Assembly: GCA_031308135.1 (NCBI GenBank)
Contig: JAHLJT010000631.1
Location: 196,654,685 to 196,718,684, forward strand
From: Acheta domesticus
Taxonomy: Eukaryota > Arthropoda > Insecta > Orthoptera > Gryllidae
Length of the DNA stretch: 64,000 bases
Direction: 5' to 3'
Shown: positions 12,781 to 24,639 of the stretch, in pieces
How positions within the stretch are numbered: position 1 is the stretch's first letter
Layout of the letters: the number at the start of each line of letters is the position of its first letter
The notes under the pieces: generated by a model
Seen by the model: only the letters and a program-made list of their open reading frames with translations
The model's database searches: none
What the model was told of the DNA's origin: nothing
Made by a program: the position numbers and the translations under genes

Positions 12781-14599
12781 TTTCCTGCGCATCGTGAACG
12801 TAATAAATGTGATTTCAGGTAGTTGGATGCCAGTACGTTAGTTAGAATTTGTGTATTTATCTAATTTATTTCTTCAATTTCTTACGTTCGAGCTTTTGTT
12901 GTACGTTTGCAAAATAATCTTTTAGAAATTCTTTAAAACGTATTTTAAATCACGTTCTTTAATTGAGTTAATTGTGAAAACGAATATATGATTTCGCTTT
13001 GCATAATAAGATGTGGACATGAGTCTTGCGTGCAAAATCGGAGTAATATTGATGAATACAAAAATATTATATTTAATTATTATATTTTTCTATTCATTTC
13101 CATTTTTTCCTTGCTAGCGTTGTCAAGAATGATGATTTGCAAAATGTGTATCACATACGAATTTGTGGTCTCTGTTGCTTGTTACAAGACATTGTTGTAT
13201 TCCAGCACTAATAACAAAAGGCAATAATGATGGACCACCATTCTTACGCGTTAATATAAATTAATAATTGTATTTACGGCTAAACGCATCGCGCATTGTT
13301 GGTAAATTTATGTAGAACATGAATACACTGAATTCAACGACAGAAAGCGGTTTTCGTTTACACGTTTGAATTAAAAAATACGTATGTAATTTTCACGCTT
13401 CGTTTGTTTAATAACTTTTCAAATGGTAGTTAAAGTGTAAGACAAAAATTGTCATTTTAGAGTATTAACAATATCGCGAGAAAGTACGAGCTGTTGTATC
13501 AACACTATTTTAAATAGTGCATCTTTTATTTCAATTACATCTTCATCGTGTCATTTTTCGTTGAAAATTTTCCCTTTTTATCCCCTATCAAATTATTTAT
13601 CAACACACTCTATGAAACATGCCTGCCAACGTTCGGTCTGGCTTTTCAAACGAAGTGCCCGTGTTGTGGTCTCGTGGTTCGTGGCGTAAATTGCCGCTGC
13701 GCAGAATGAACAAAAATCGGTGTGCCATGCCTTTCCATGGGTAGAGCGCACGAGCGTTTTCTGGGCTGAGGCTAGGGTATATAAGAGAAAAGTACATGAA
13801 GTACAAACCTGTCTGCGCGCCCTCTAAAGCATATAAGCTCTCAGTATAAATATAAAACATGAATGAAACAAGATATGTAAATATAAATAATTTGTTTAAC
13901 GGGAATCGACCATTCATTTTGTGATGGAATTAATTGAGTAACTTTTATTCCTTGGTATTGTGATAATCCGTACCTTGTGGTATTTAAAGATATCATAAAT
14001 GAATAACTATGGATAATTGTTGAGCAACTAATCCTGATGTATTTCGAAATTTACAAGATGCTAAAATAAAAATCACTATTTATATGAGTGCAAATAAGAT
14101 TTAATTTTAGAATAAAATATAAACAAAAACCTTCTGTTCACTGAAATTGGCTGTAATTTTCCAATCACGATATTCAATAGAAAAACTTTAGATAATAGAA
14201 CAGATGAATTGACGCGATATGACGAACAGAAAACATTAGATTTGTGTTGCGCACACTCGTCAAATGTTTCTGAAAGTTAAACTCGCCCGCTTAGAACATT
14301 CAGCCAATAAGCAGGCGAGCAGATCAACAAAACAACAATCAGTGGTGCTAGAATGGCACAGACTTTCTCGTATTAGTTCTCTATTTTCATTGGTCAGAGC
14401 TAGCTTTTCGATCTTGCCACATACTCTAGCCAGCTGCCATCTATAGCCGACCAAAGCATATTTTTTTAAAAATGTTTTCAATTGTTTGGTTTCCTAATAG
14501 TAGATCCGAAATATTACTTTAAGAATATTATAAAAGAGTGAAACTTCAACCAATGAAGAAATCTTATAAATATATCCACAAAAAAATAATATTCTTACT

Positions 14600-14700
14600 A
14601 GGAAATTAAGTATCGTGGAGTGACATCTCACTTATTTCGATTAGTGGAAACGGTCTAACCTTGAGTAACGATCAGAGGGACGGGAGGATGCAAGTAACTC
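14600..14700. repeat. Dispersed repeat, family 3, copy 2 (fragment)
   Basis: The segment gtgacatctcacttatttcg, followed by ggaaacggtctaaccttgag, is a diverged copy of about 8,018-8,065. Only about 100 bases are alignable by eye. Confidence 0.4.
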
Positions 14701-17700
14701 AGTTACTACTCGTATATACGAATTTAACTGTGAATAACCCATAAAATCGAGCAATTTGTGTAGCTAATATTTCACAATAATGGTAATAATAATAATAACA
14801 ATAATAATAATTTTGCGCCTTTGTTTATCAATCCGGCGAAAGGTGACAACTAAGATTTCCAAGTCCGCATTGAAGTGCTGTCATTAGTCTTTCAAAATCT
14901 TGCAGATTTGTGGAAAGAATTCACTGCGAGTGTAAGAATGGGGCATGGCTCCCAGGCAAGACCTCTTATTTTCCTGCAACTTATTTATTGGCTGCTTGCT
15001 ACATCGTTCGCAAAATTTTGTAGGACTACAAGAGCATTTCGATGTGTGCTTGAGAGGAATCTTCATCATCCATCACCGTTAGATACGTTAACAATGGTAC
15101 CTTATAAATATTTCCCAGTTAATTAGCTTAGGAATATAATCTACAAAATAATAATAACAGTAATAACATTAAAAATAATAGATAAATTGAATGTAAGAAA
15201 TTTATCTTTGTTCTAAAAATATCTATTTTAAAGGAATTATGTCTGATTATTCCCCGAGGTACTAAAAACTAACAATGACATTATAATTATAATAAAGAAT
15301 GAAAATTATATTGAGACTAAATATAATTTCTTAGTTGAAATAACGTAGGGCAAATACATAAAATAATTGCAATGATATTGAGAAACAACACTTGTCTTCA
15401 ATTACTTATTCTATATAATACTTTTTTGTATCTCAATTAGTACAAATCAGAAAACTGTATACTCAAAGAAAAATAACAGAAGTTATAGTCGGAAAGGCGA
15501 AACTAGACAATTAAACTTTAACATTTTAACATTTTGAAGGGTTGTAAAAATTCACAGACAAAACTGTTCATTAAAATGTGCACGAAACAATAAAGCTTAA
15601 ACAGAGTAGATATCCATGCGTTTCAATAGGCATTATTGAATATTGAAGAAAGAAACCTGAAGAAATGGCGATCAAATGTACTACTAGGCGACATTGATGT
15701 TTTTCCATTGTCACTCATGTATGTGTTGTCGCGGAGGGCCTCGCATTCGGCTGACCCCAGATCCGAGGAACCTGCAATTATGTTTGTGTCGAGTGTATGG
15801 TCGAATATGTTTCCCATCGGGACGTAAAGAGTAATCGTTTGTCGGATGGATCAAAGCCGAAAAAGAATAAATAAATTAACTTACTTTGTTTGAGAATGAA
15901 GTTGAATTGATGAGACATGTCTTTAATGGATTGCAAGGCTTTCGAATATTTTAATGAACATTAATATGTGTTAATGATTCATGTTTCATGTTCACATAGA
16001 CATTTCACTTCATGGGCTCATTTTAAACTATGTTTTCTCCTTACTTCGGCTTTCCTCTGCCGGTTAACTTGCCGAACTGCTCGTAAATGTTATTATCTAA
16101 ATATTTCCCCAACACTTTAGAAAATAATGTAGTTCTAGAAAGCAAATTACTGATTATCAGTAGCATTACAGAATAATAGCGTGAATTAAGGATGCCAAAC
16201 TCAGTTGCTCTAATCAAGTAACAATATCACCAGAGTTCGAAACGCGGTCAATTTCTGAACAAATAGTCATTAATTTATTCAGCGTAGTGCTTTGTTGATA
16301 AACTATTGAATTTGATATGGATGAATAGATATAATTTTTCTTACTAGAGAACTATGTATAAAAACATAAAAATGGGATATTAAAGAGTAATACCGTCATA
16401 TTTATTGTCACACATATGAATCGAAATTATCGTATTACAGTGGAAAAAAACCAGTAGTTGAGTTTGCTATATATTAATATTTTTGTGTTTGCTTTGCAAT
16501 ATATTCAATCAGCTGAAAAGCTCAATTTAATCCTGGTTTCCAATTTCAAAGAAGTGAATAATTATATGTAGGCACATTCGAACCAATGTTATTCTTTCGT
16601 TGTAGTATATATTTTCTTATATTTCTTTGCGTAAGCAACCTGCATTAGTTACAAATGATAATTTTAGAATATTGATTATTTTCACTTCATTTTACAAAAT
16701 TACAGAGTATATTTTTCATATATTTGTAATTAAATTTTTAGGAGGAAAAATTAATTGTTACAATGTTTAAAAAACTCAATCTATGTTTTCATATTGCAGG
16801 AAGTAACTGCAAATAATAATTTTTCTGCAGTAATTTTCCCCCCTTCGATTTTTCTTTTCTTTGTTATAAAAAGATACATTAAGTGACACAGAAATGGAAA
16901 ACGGTGTCTTATCTCGAAATATTTCCTTGAACTTTATAAAATTAAATATTAAAAAACATCTCCTTAACTGTCGAATATCACTGCGACATTGTGCATTAAT
17001 TGTGTATAAATTTATGATGAGTGAGTGTGTAGATAACATGAATCGGGTATATGTAAACGTCGCCCTGCATACTAATTGGGATTTACGAAGAATGGAATTC
17101 AATTGCTGAGGCAGATTACATATATAGCGAAATATTGCTTTTTATTTAATCGCTTATTTATGAACTTAATTGTTTAACATGTTTATCATAATGGAAAATA
17201 ATTTTATTTATTGATTAGTATTGGAAAAATAACTAATATACTGTCGTTTATTGTAGAAAAAGTAACATCAGTGTTTTTTCAGAAGATTCACTGAAACAAA
17301 CAATAATCATTATGTAAAATGTGCATTGAAATATTTTTTCATGGGATACTTTATGTAGAACAGCATATTTCAAGTACGTAATTCTGTACACACCGCATTT
17401 GTTATTTCCAAACACAGATCAGAGTTGTGAAAGTGAATTCCTAAAGTACATAAAATAATACACTTCTATTAATAAACGATAAAAAAATAAATGATGACTT
17501 GATGAACGATGTTTTTCGTAGTTAAACACAAATCTACTACTAAACATTTTTCGTAAAACATTATCATCAAAACGCTAATAAAAAGCATTCCAAGCGTCAG
17601 CAGTTACAAATCAGCGCCCTGCGTAACTAACATTTTAATTATGACATGCATCAGTAAAGCATGAAAAATTGGTAAATATGATACGAAATCAAATCTAGAT

Positions 17701-18480
17701 ACACATTAAGCAAACATGGAAACAGAAGCATTCATGAATATGCACTCTATCAACTCTGGGAACTTATTTACCAATAGTGAGTGACCAATTCGTTTGCATA
17801 ATAAATACATTCGAATTATCGTATGATAGCGTCTTCTTTCAACGGTGTTTTTAATACTATAACCTTGGTACACACTGGCAATCCCTTTGTGTCAATCAAT
17901 AAAAGAAAAAAATAGTTACATCTACGTTTTAAAATATTTCTGATTTGTTTTATCCTACAGTATAATATTGAAGCACATACAAAAATTAACATATTCGTAA
18001 AAGACTTCAATTAATCTAGATTTCTAAGAATACAGTGTAACTTGCATTGTGAAGCAGGTGAAAATTCTCAAAGATTTTTTCATCCAGATTGACCCATTGC
18101 CTTCTCTTGACCAATCAGCGTTTGTCCAACTATATTTCATAATATCACAGGAAGGAAATATTAATCTATCATAAAAAAGTTGAATAATTTTTACATGTGC
18201 CATAAAAACTTCAGAATGACTTGAGTATGTACTCTCTAATTTGGCACAACTACTTTCAAGTAGTCAGGAATAAAAATATTGTGATTCAAAATGTCACCTC
18301 CAAATGTGTTTTGTTTACATTTAGCTAACCGTAGATTACAAAGGCGTCGACTGTGTACCTTTAATGTGTCCTGCCAGTGAATTACATGTAACCTCGTGCG
18401 CGTGCCTATTTCCGATACACGCCATTTTAACACGCGTCGCTCAGTAGACTACGCCTTTGTAGTGATATTTTGGCGGTATA

Positions 18481-19397
18481 CGAGGTGCTACCCAAAAGAT
18501 ACGAGAATTTCTTTGTACCGATCAAACCAGTAGTAGTACGATGCGATGCGATGCTGCGATGCTAGGTGTGTCGTCTTAGCAACTGCGATGCAAAGTTGTG
18601 TCATTTTTGGCGCATCCACTTATTAATTGTAGTGTGTGTCAGAACGTATTTCAGTGCGTCTGCGAATTGCCAAATGGATAAAGTGAAGGAGCAGCGGATT
18701 TGTATTAAATTATATTTCAAGTTGAAGATAACTGCAACTAAAACCCACCAGAGGGCCAGCAGAGACATTTGGTGCGAGTGCAATGAGTCAAGCAAGAAAA
18801 TTTGAGTGTTTCAGACAATTCAATGAAGACCGAAAATCTGTGAAAGATATAAACATTCTTGTCGACCATCAACATGGGCAACACCAGAAATGATCAAGAA
18901 AGTGCGTAAGGCGTTTGTCCCACCTGATCAGACTGTCAACGGAAAGTTTTACTGTGAGGTTTGGAGGCGACTAAGGGAAATGAGCGGCGCAAACGACCAG
19001 AGTTGTGGAAAAAGAAAGACTGGTTGGTTCACCATGACAATGCACCCACGCACACATCGATCAATGTGAGATCATTTCTGGCCCAAAATTACATGTCAAC
19101 GGCCCTCAACATCCCTACTCACCAGTCCTAGCTCCGTGCGACTTTTACCTGTTCCTGAAGACGAAAATCGCGTTTAAAGACCGACATTTTCAATCCATAG
19201 AAGATATCTAAGTAGAATTGCAACGGGTCCTGAACACCCTCGAACTTGCGGACTTTCAGGAATGTTTCCAAAAATGGGAACAATCGTTGCGTACATGCCC
19301 AAGACGACTAATTTGAAGGTGATGGAGGACATGAGGACGTAAGTGTAGTTTTTTGATTTTTACAATGAAATTCTCGGATATTTTGAGTAGCACCTCA
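18481..19397 (+). mobile_element. mariner element, internally deleted, 917 bp
   Basis: Terminal inverted repeats begin CGAGGTGCTACCCAAAAGAT on the left and TGAGGTGCTACTCAAAATAT on the right (read inward), extend to GAGAATTTC (about 30 bp), and are flanked by TA on both sides (18,479-18,480 and 19,398-19,399). TA duplication and this length fit mariner. A full mariner is about 1.3 kb, so several hundred bases are missing from the middle of the transposase. Confidence 0.9.
18674..19316 (+). pseudogene. mariner transposase remnant
   Basis: The start MDKVKEQRICIKLYFKL matches the N-terminal DNA-binding region of mariner transposases, and A-M-S-Q-A-R-K-F-E..F-R-Q-F-N-E-D follows in another frame. 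The C-terminal part keeps H-H-D-N-A-P-T-H (second catalytic Asp near 19,036) and P-Y-S-P-V-L-A-P-C-D-F-Y-L-F (third Asp near 19,140). The spacing fits the D34D form once one frameshift between them is allowed for. The region with the first catalytic Asp is deleted, and several stops and frameshifts are present, so the enzyme is dead. It could be mobilised only by another element in trans. Confidence 0.85.
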
Positions 19398-19839
19398 TAC
19401 TGACTAGTATTGTAAATAATGAATGCAAACTACTTGTCTTGTAGATTTAAGATTTGTTGTGAACATTTAGCAATCATACAGGGATGATGGCGATCATAAC
19501 AAAGGTTGCATGACGAGATACTACTGCGGACAGCACCAAGAAAGCCATGTGTGGACAGCACCAAGAAAGTGTCTGCTGTGAGAGTCAAGTCGTTTAGATG
19601 TGACCGTTAAAAACCTTTAATACATATTCTGTAATTCTATACCATAAATGTTCAATCCATTAAAATTTGTGTTTCGTTGTAAAAACGAGTTTATTCTTTA
19701 TTTTTACAAAAAGTAGAATGTTAGACTACGTCTTTGTAATAATGCTTGGTACAGGTTGTCTTTGTAATATAGGGTTAAATACAAACTCTAATGGATCTGC
19801 GTGCCATTGATGTTCGGTGACACGGGGCAGGTCCAATAG

Positions 19840-20830
19840 GGTCCGAATGAATAGGATAAATTGAGCAGAACGGACAAAGCAGGCGGAGTGGACGGAACCT
19901 GGAAAAGGGAGCGGAACGAGGTAGCGGAGCGGAAGGGGAACAAGGAGGAGGAGGAGCAGAATAAGTGGGAAAAGCGAAAGGAGTGGGAGATAAGTGGGAG
20001 GAACGGAAAGCCGCACAAGATACACAAGGAACAAAATGAGCAGGTTAAGCGGCAGGAGCTGATAGAGTTAAGAGGACCGGGGTGAACGAAGCAGGCGTGT
20101 TAACCTTGAGGAACGGAAGGAGTGGGAGGAGTGAAAGGCTCGGAAGATGCAAAAGGAGCGAAAGTAGCAGGATAATCGGGAGGGATGGATGGAGCGGAAT
20201 GAGTGAAAAGAGAAAAAGAAGCGAAAAGAGCGGGTTAAGTGGAAAGAGTAAAACGAGTGAAACCGGAATTAGCGGAACAAACGGAATAGAGGAAAGAGTG
20301 GAAGTGGGAAGAGCGAAAGAGCAAAAGAAGGCGAGATAAGCGGGAGAAACAGAAAGAGCGGGAGAAGTATAAGGAAAAGAAGCGGGATGAGTGCGGAGAG
20401 TGAGAGGAATGGAAAAAGCGGCAGGAACGGAAAGAGTGAAAGGATGGAATAGAGCGAAAGTAGCGCTAGAAGCAGGATAAGCGAAAGGAAAGATACGAGC
20501 GGGAAGAGCAGATGGAGCGGAAGAATTGAAAGAAGCGTGAAGAGCGAAAGGAACCAAAGTAGCTGGAGGAGCGGTTGGAAAGGAAGGAGGAGCGGAAAAG
20601 CAAGCCGAGCGGTTGGAATAGGCGTAACGGAAATAGCAAAAGCATCTGAGGGAGCGTGATGAGCGGGAGAAGCAGATACAGTGGAAGGAGCCGCATCGAG
20701 AGGTCGGCAGAAGCTGTAGACATGTCGGACATGGTAGACTGGTTGAGGCGTTCGGGGAAGATAAGCGAAAGGAGAGGGTGATCGGTTGTCAAAGGAACGC
20801 GTGTGAGGGAGGCAGGGAGATGTAGTCTTA
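19840..20830 (+). repeat. Decayed polypurine tract (GGAA/GAGCGG-type), about 1 kb
   Basis: The + strand is mostly A and G in short, irregular GCGGAA, GAGTG and GAAAGAG words. It appears to be an old simple repeat that has accumulated changes. The open frames on the minus strand (Leu/Ser/Phe/Pro-rich) are by-products. Confidence 0.75.
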
Positions 20831-21394
20831 GCAGATTATTGGTATAAATAGATTTCCGCACAACGCCGGGTAATAGCTAGTACTGTATGTAGCTCAAGTA
20901 TGTTATTTCAAATAGGTAATTTTGACATGGTTTTTCGTAGTTTACATTCAGAAATATAAACATAGTTTTTATAGACACTTTAAATGGACAATGAATATCT
21001 TAACTTTAATAGAAAATAACCCTAAATAAGATTATGTGAGTTATTAAAATACATGTTTCTTTTCCATCGGATGTCTTTTCGACAAGAAATATTGACAACA
21101 AATTGTTCAGCACCTCCTTCGGTTTGTTTGCCATTTCATCTAAAATTACAACTAAATGCGAGCCAAACTGATGATTGAGATATCAGAGATAAAATATAAA
21201 GCCGCTTTTTTAACATTAGTCTTTTTGGTTTTGGAACTCAAAATTGGCCAAAGAATTTTAAATTTCTGATGATCTGTTTTGGGAGGAATTTTCTGTGTAT
21301 ACTTTTTACTCTCTTGCTCTTAATTCGTAAAAAGAAAAATATTGTAATCGTGCGTCAGAAAAATGTTCTGACCGAAATATTTTATTTCTGGTAC

Positions 21395-21840
21395 CTAGAC
21401 ACGAAAAAGTGGATAAATCTTGTTTCTGAATATAGTAAATTAACTTTAACATTTCTGTAGTCAGAATTTATGTTGTGGGGGTCCTTGATTCCGAAAAATA
21501 GATTGACGGGAAAACATTGTCAGACCGTCCGTCTGTCTGTCCATCTCTTGGAGAAGGTAACATTGCAAAACAGAAAATGTGATGTTAAATACTTTTGTCT
21601 AAAACAAAAAAAGTTCAAAAAATGGGATCTTTACAAATGGTCATGTACAATGTTTTGAAAGACACTTGGAGTGTTCATGCAATTTCTGCTCGAAGTTTAT
21701 GCAAATTATAAAAATAAACTTTTTTAAAAAGCACTCCAATTTTTTCTTCAATGTTTTTCCGTATATAGAACAAGGATCGCTTAAAAGAATGGAGCAGCTC
21801 TTATTTTTAACTCTCTGAATTTTTGAATATTGCAAAAGTT
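21395..21840. repeat. Diverged second copy of the 11.4-12.8 kb repeat
   Basis: It shares acgaaaaagtggataaatc, a gtcagaatttatgtt block, gattccgaaaaatagattga and cgtccgtctgtctg with 11,570-11,700. A ttaaaagaatggagcag unit at 21,781 corresponds to the internal units of the first copy. Confidence 0.55.
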
Positions 21841-22889
21841 ATAATAACGCGAGAAAGTGCTGTTGTAGCACCACTAGTTTCTCCATCCATTATTTCACGT
21901 TTACAAAATATTAAATCCTGACATCTGTTTTTTATTGAACTTTTGTTGACCAACAACATTATTGTATTTGGATCATAGAACCTAATATCAATTAAGTTTA
22001 TTCGCATATCACAGAAAATACATAATCTTATGTTTTCCTTAAACCTTAATTAAAATTAAATGAGCACAAAATATGTTTTCCTACGCCTTTTCTTTTCTTT
22101 CTGCATACAAATATGCCAGATCCCACAACATTGAATGGATGGGCATTCCGCAGCACACTACTATATCACACTTAGCCGAAACACCCAGGGGCTCAGCATC
22201 GAAAATATGTCCGGGAGCCTTTTGTGAACCTGAATAGAGAATTTTCCGTTGGATTTGGAGCACGCCAGCAGTATTTTATTCAATAAAGGCTTGCATTCGG
22301 CCTCTTTGAATGCACGTGATGCCGTTAACCAGTGTAGTCCATTTCACCAGGAACTGATACTATGTGAGACGGGAAATAATGGACTGGTTCAAAAGTGTGT
22401 GCATTTGCCACAAATATGGAAAATTCATGTCACAGAATTGATCGTGCAAATCCTGTAAAAATAGCGGATATCATTTTACATTGAACAAATGATAGTTGAA
22501 CAAGGGCGATGAAGTTATGTTTTTAAAGCGAACACTCAGCTGAGGACATTGCAAACATAAGTATAATAAATATCTTTCTTCGTATAATTATTTATGTTTT
22601 TCTTCGTATGTATAATTATTTTACTAGAGTATTATTATTTTATTATTTTAATATTTTATTAATATTATTATTATTGTGCTTTTTGTCTCAGAGTTTATCT
22701 CTGGTGTTCACTCTTTGAGAGGCCATACAGGCATTTCTCACCCAATGCTACTGTTAATTTAACGTAGTGCGAACGATTCTACATGTATCCAGAATCACAA
22801 ATTTTTGGGCTTTAGGAATTATAATACTAGGGTCTGGGCCAGCTGATAATCAAAATGATGATTACAAGAGTCTCTTCGTGATAACTTTT

Positions 22890-23665
22890 CGCCAAGAATC
22901 CTCTTGTACCAAATTTCTGTAGTACTTATATTCTCGAATTAAATAAAAATATATCAGCTCAAAGAGTGCTCCTAAATTAACAAAAGTGTTCTCCAACAAT
23001 AAAGACTCAGTATCTAAAGAAGAAAAGAGTTGGGTATGTAACCCTAGTTGCTATGACTGCAATCCTGCCTACATAGGATAGATTGATACGAAATTCTCTC
23101 AAAGAATTAGTAAACAATTAAGAGCATGGAGGTTAAAACAGTTCAACTGCACTTTTACTTCTTATCTCCAAGAAACAAAATATACTTTCTACTGTAATAA
23201 AAATTTCCAAACTCTACTTGTTGAAACGAAAGGACAAAAATTCTATTTAAAAAATTGAAATCTCAAGATTAGTACAAAATCCTTCTACCTCCTGCGTCAA
23301 TGACCAAACCTATGTACAACATACATAGTCCTTTATTAAATATTCTCAATCCCCACACCCAATCTCCAAACTACCGTTTCTTAGTTAATTCAAAGTTGCC
23401 AAGATCACAAAATGGTGCCTACGAGGGCGTATGTTTAACAGTTATGTTTTGTACCAGTTACTTGGGAGTATATAATTTATTTTATTTAACTTTATTAATT
23501 CATTTTATCTTTATCTGTACTTAAATTCAGTATTTTTATACATTTTAGTATTCTTTTATGTATCTGATAGGAAGCACTAAAGATGAAGAAAAATTCGTCG
23601 AAACATGTATGCTGGAATCTAATATCTAATTCAGTGTATATACATATTTAGTTGTGGAATATTAT
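22890..23665 (+). pseudogene. Penelope-like element, 3' remnant with GIY-YIG endonuclease domain
   Basis: A decayed + strand frame around 23,030-23,330 reads C-Y-D-C-N-P-A-Y-I-G, then L-R-A-W-R near 23,110-23,135, then E-T-K and N-K-N-F-Q-T-L-L-V-E. This matches the order of the C-terminal GIY-YIG endonuclease of Penelope-like retroelements (CXXCXXXYIGQT..LRAWR..ETKH). Stops interrupt the frame. Downstream, aagatgaagaaaaattcgtc followed by gaaacatgta resembles the usual Penelope 3' region. The reverse transcriptase part is missing, so this is a 5'-truncated dead copy. An alternative GIY-YIG source is unlikely given the 3' sequence. Confidence 0.7.
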
Positions 23666-23849
23666 TTCAACCAGAAGTATTAAACGACACATGGCCGACC
23701 CCCAACTTGGATGGCTATATCCCTCACATTCGCCTTGGTTTACCAACTACCACTGCTGTTTGCTGTTTATTGTTTAAATAACGATATAAATCATATTATA
23801 TTGAAACAATACTTTGCATTTGTATGACTTTCGCAAAGCCTGAACCCCA

Positions 23850-24376
23850 TTAGTCCTTCGATCGCCTCCCGCGGACGTTCCTCAGGGCATCGACTGATGC
23901 CAATTCAGTACTACTGACTGGGAGGTCCCATGGTTCGAGTCGTCATGGTGGCAGTATTTTCGGCGAAAGCTAAATAGGTAGATCAAATTCACTGTCTGGC
24001 AGAGAATTCTAGCGACTGGTTTCTCTGATCGGTAGTTTTCCGTGGTTTCTCCGGTCAATACAAATGCCGAAGCAGTACCTTAACAAACCAGCCATGAACC
24101 ACGCGTGATCTTTCCATTCTCTTCCTTGTCCTATCGTCTCCCCTGTGAAAACACACACACACACTTTCTGCGCTACATTAGCCTACACGTCGAGAGGGCA
24201 GTAGAGCTTATCCCGGCTGCGGCGGTGCCCCGCTGGTGGAAGATACCTGATTAGGGAAAAACCTCACAAGCCGACTGTCGACGAAATCACTGCAAATTCC
24301 CGTGATAATAACGTGCACTACACGTACGGGAATAATGATCGTAGCAGTCGACGCGCTCGAAAACTCTAAGTAATAA
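23850..24376 (+). repeat. tRNA-derived SINE family S1, copy A
   Basis: It has a B-box-like TGGTTCGAGTCGTC at 23,931 with tRNA-like sequence upstream. It then carries the family core gagaattctagcg (24,001 region), gttttccgtggtttctcc (24,035), gcagtacctt and tcttccttgtcc, a CA run, cccggctgcggcggtgcccc (24,212), and an AT-rich tail near aataaatgaatgaata. It shares this order with copies at about 34.4, 35.4, 37.1, 44.1, 44.7 and 58.8 kb. It lies about 110 bp before the exon B acceptor. Confidence 0.75.
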
Positions 24377-24464
24377 ATGAATGAATAAATAAACCTATTT
24401 TCGTTCCACAAAGAATAACGATGAATGAATAAATGAACCCACCTTCGTTCCACAAAGCATAACG
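24377..24464 (+). repeat. Two tandem 44-bp units beside the exon B acceptor
   Basis: Positions 24,377-24,420 and 24,421-24,464 are adjacent copies (39 of 44 identical), both starting atgaatgaataaat and ending ataacg. The second copy ends 21 bases before the exon, so the duplication lies where the branch point and pyrimidine tract of the acceptor would be. Confidence 0.9.
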
Positions 24465-24485
24465 ATGTGCGTACTGTGTCCACAG

Positions 24486-24607
24486 GAACCCCAACGAACC
24501 TCAAGAGCCGGAGCCCAGTCTGGGGGCGCGCGGCGCGGAACGGAACCGCTTTCGCAACATCGAGTGGACGGCGTACGAGAGCGTGCACAAGAAGTACCTC
24601 AACCTGG
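24486..24607 (+). CDS. Nlg: Neuroligin, internal exon B
   Basis: A 122-nt exon: one base completes the Gly codon of exon A, then 40 codons, then one base of the next codon. It encodes N-P-N-E-P-Q-E-P-E-P-S-L-G-A-R-G-A-E, then N-R-F-R-N-I-E-W-T-A-Y-E-S-V-H-K-K-Y-L-N-L. This corresponds to the neuroligin stretch that follows NFAKTGDPNQP and contains the F..V.W..Y....YL.. pattern just before the end of the cholinesterase-like domain. The acceptor is tgtgtccacag, with a weak pyrimidine tract, and the donor is GTAAGT. The next exon, expected to encode the H-Y-R-A-H-type segment and then the stalk and transmembrane region, was not found. Confidence 0.92.
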
Positions 24608-24639
24608 GTAAGTCCCTTACGACTTCTCCTTCGTAGCAC

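Larger units (their letters stand above)
6721..24485 (+). other. Neuroligin intron between exons A and B (17,765 bp)
   Basis: It starts GTGAGC and ends tgtgtccacag. Joining the flanking exons completes a Gly codon (GG|G) and gives the conserved reading F-A-R-T-G-N-P-N-E-P, which supports both splice sites. The intron holds the repeats listed separately. The stretches 8,850-11,400, 12,850-14,590, 14,720-18,470 and 22,010-22,880 contain only AT-rich sequence in which I recognise no gene or complete element. Confidence 0.9.

Noticed and set aside
20845..20880. Possible Helitron 3' end (cgccgggtaatagctag then t)
   Set aside because: It ends in CTAG before T as Helitrons do, but no clear hairpin or matching 5' TC end was found.
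22081..22458. Short overlapping frames on both strands (60 and 69 codons) in less AT-rich DNA
   Set aside because: The sequence looks like an old transposon coding fragment, but I could not match it to any family.
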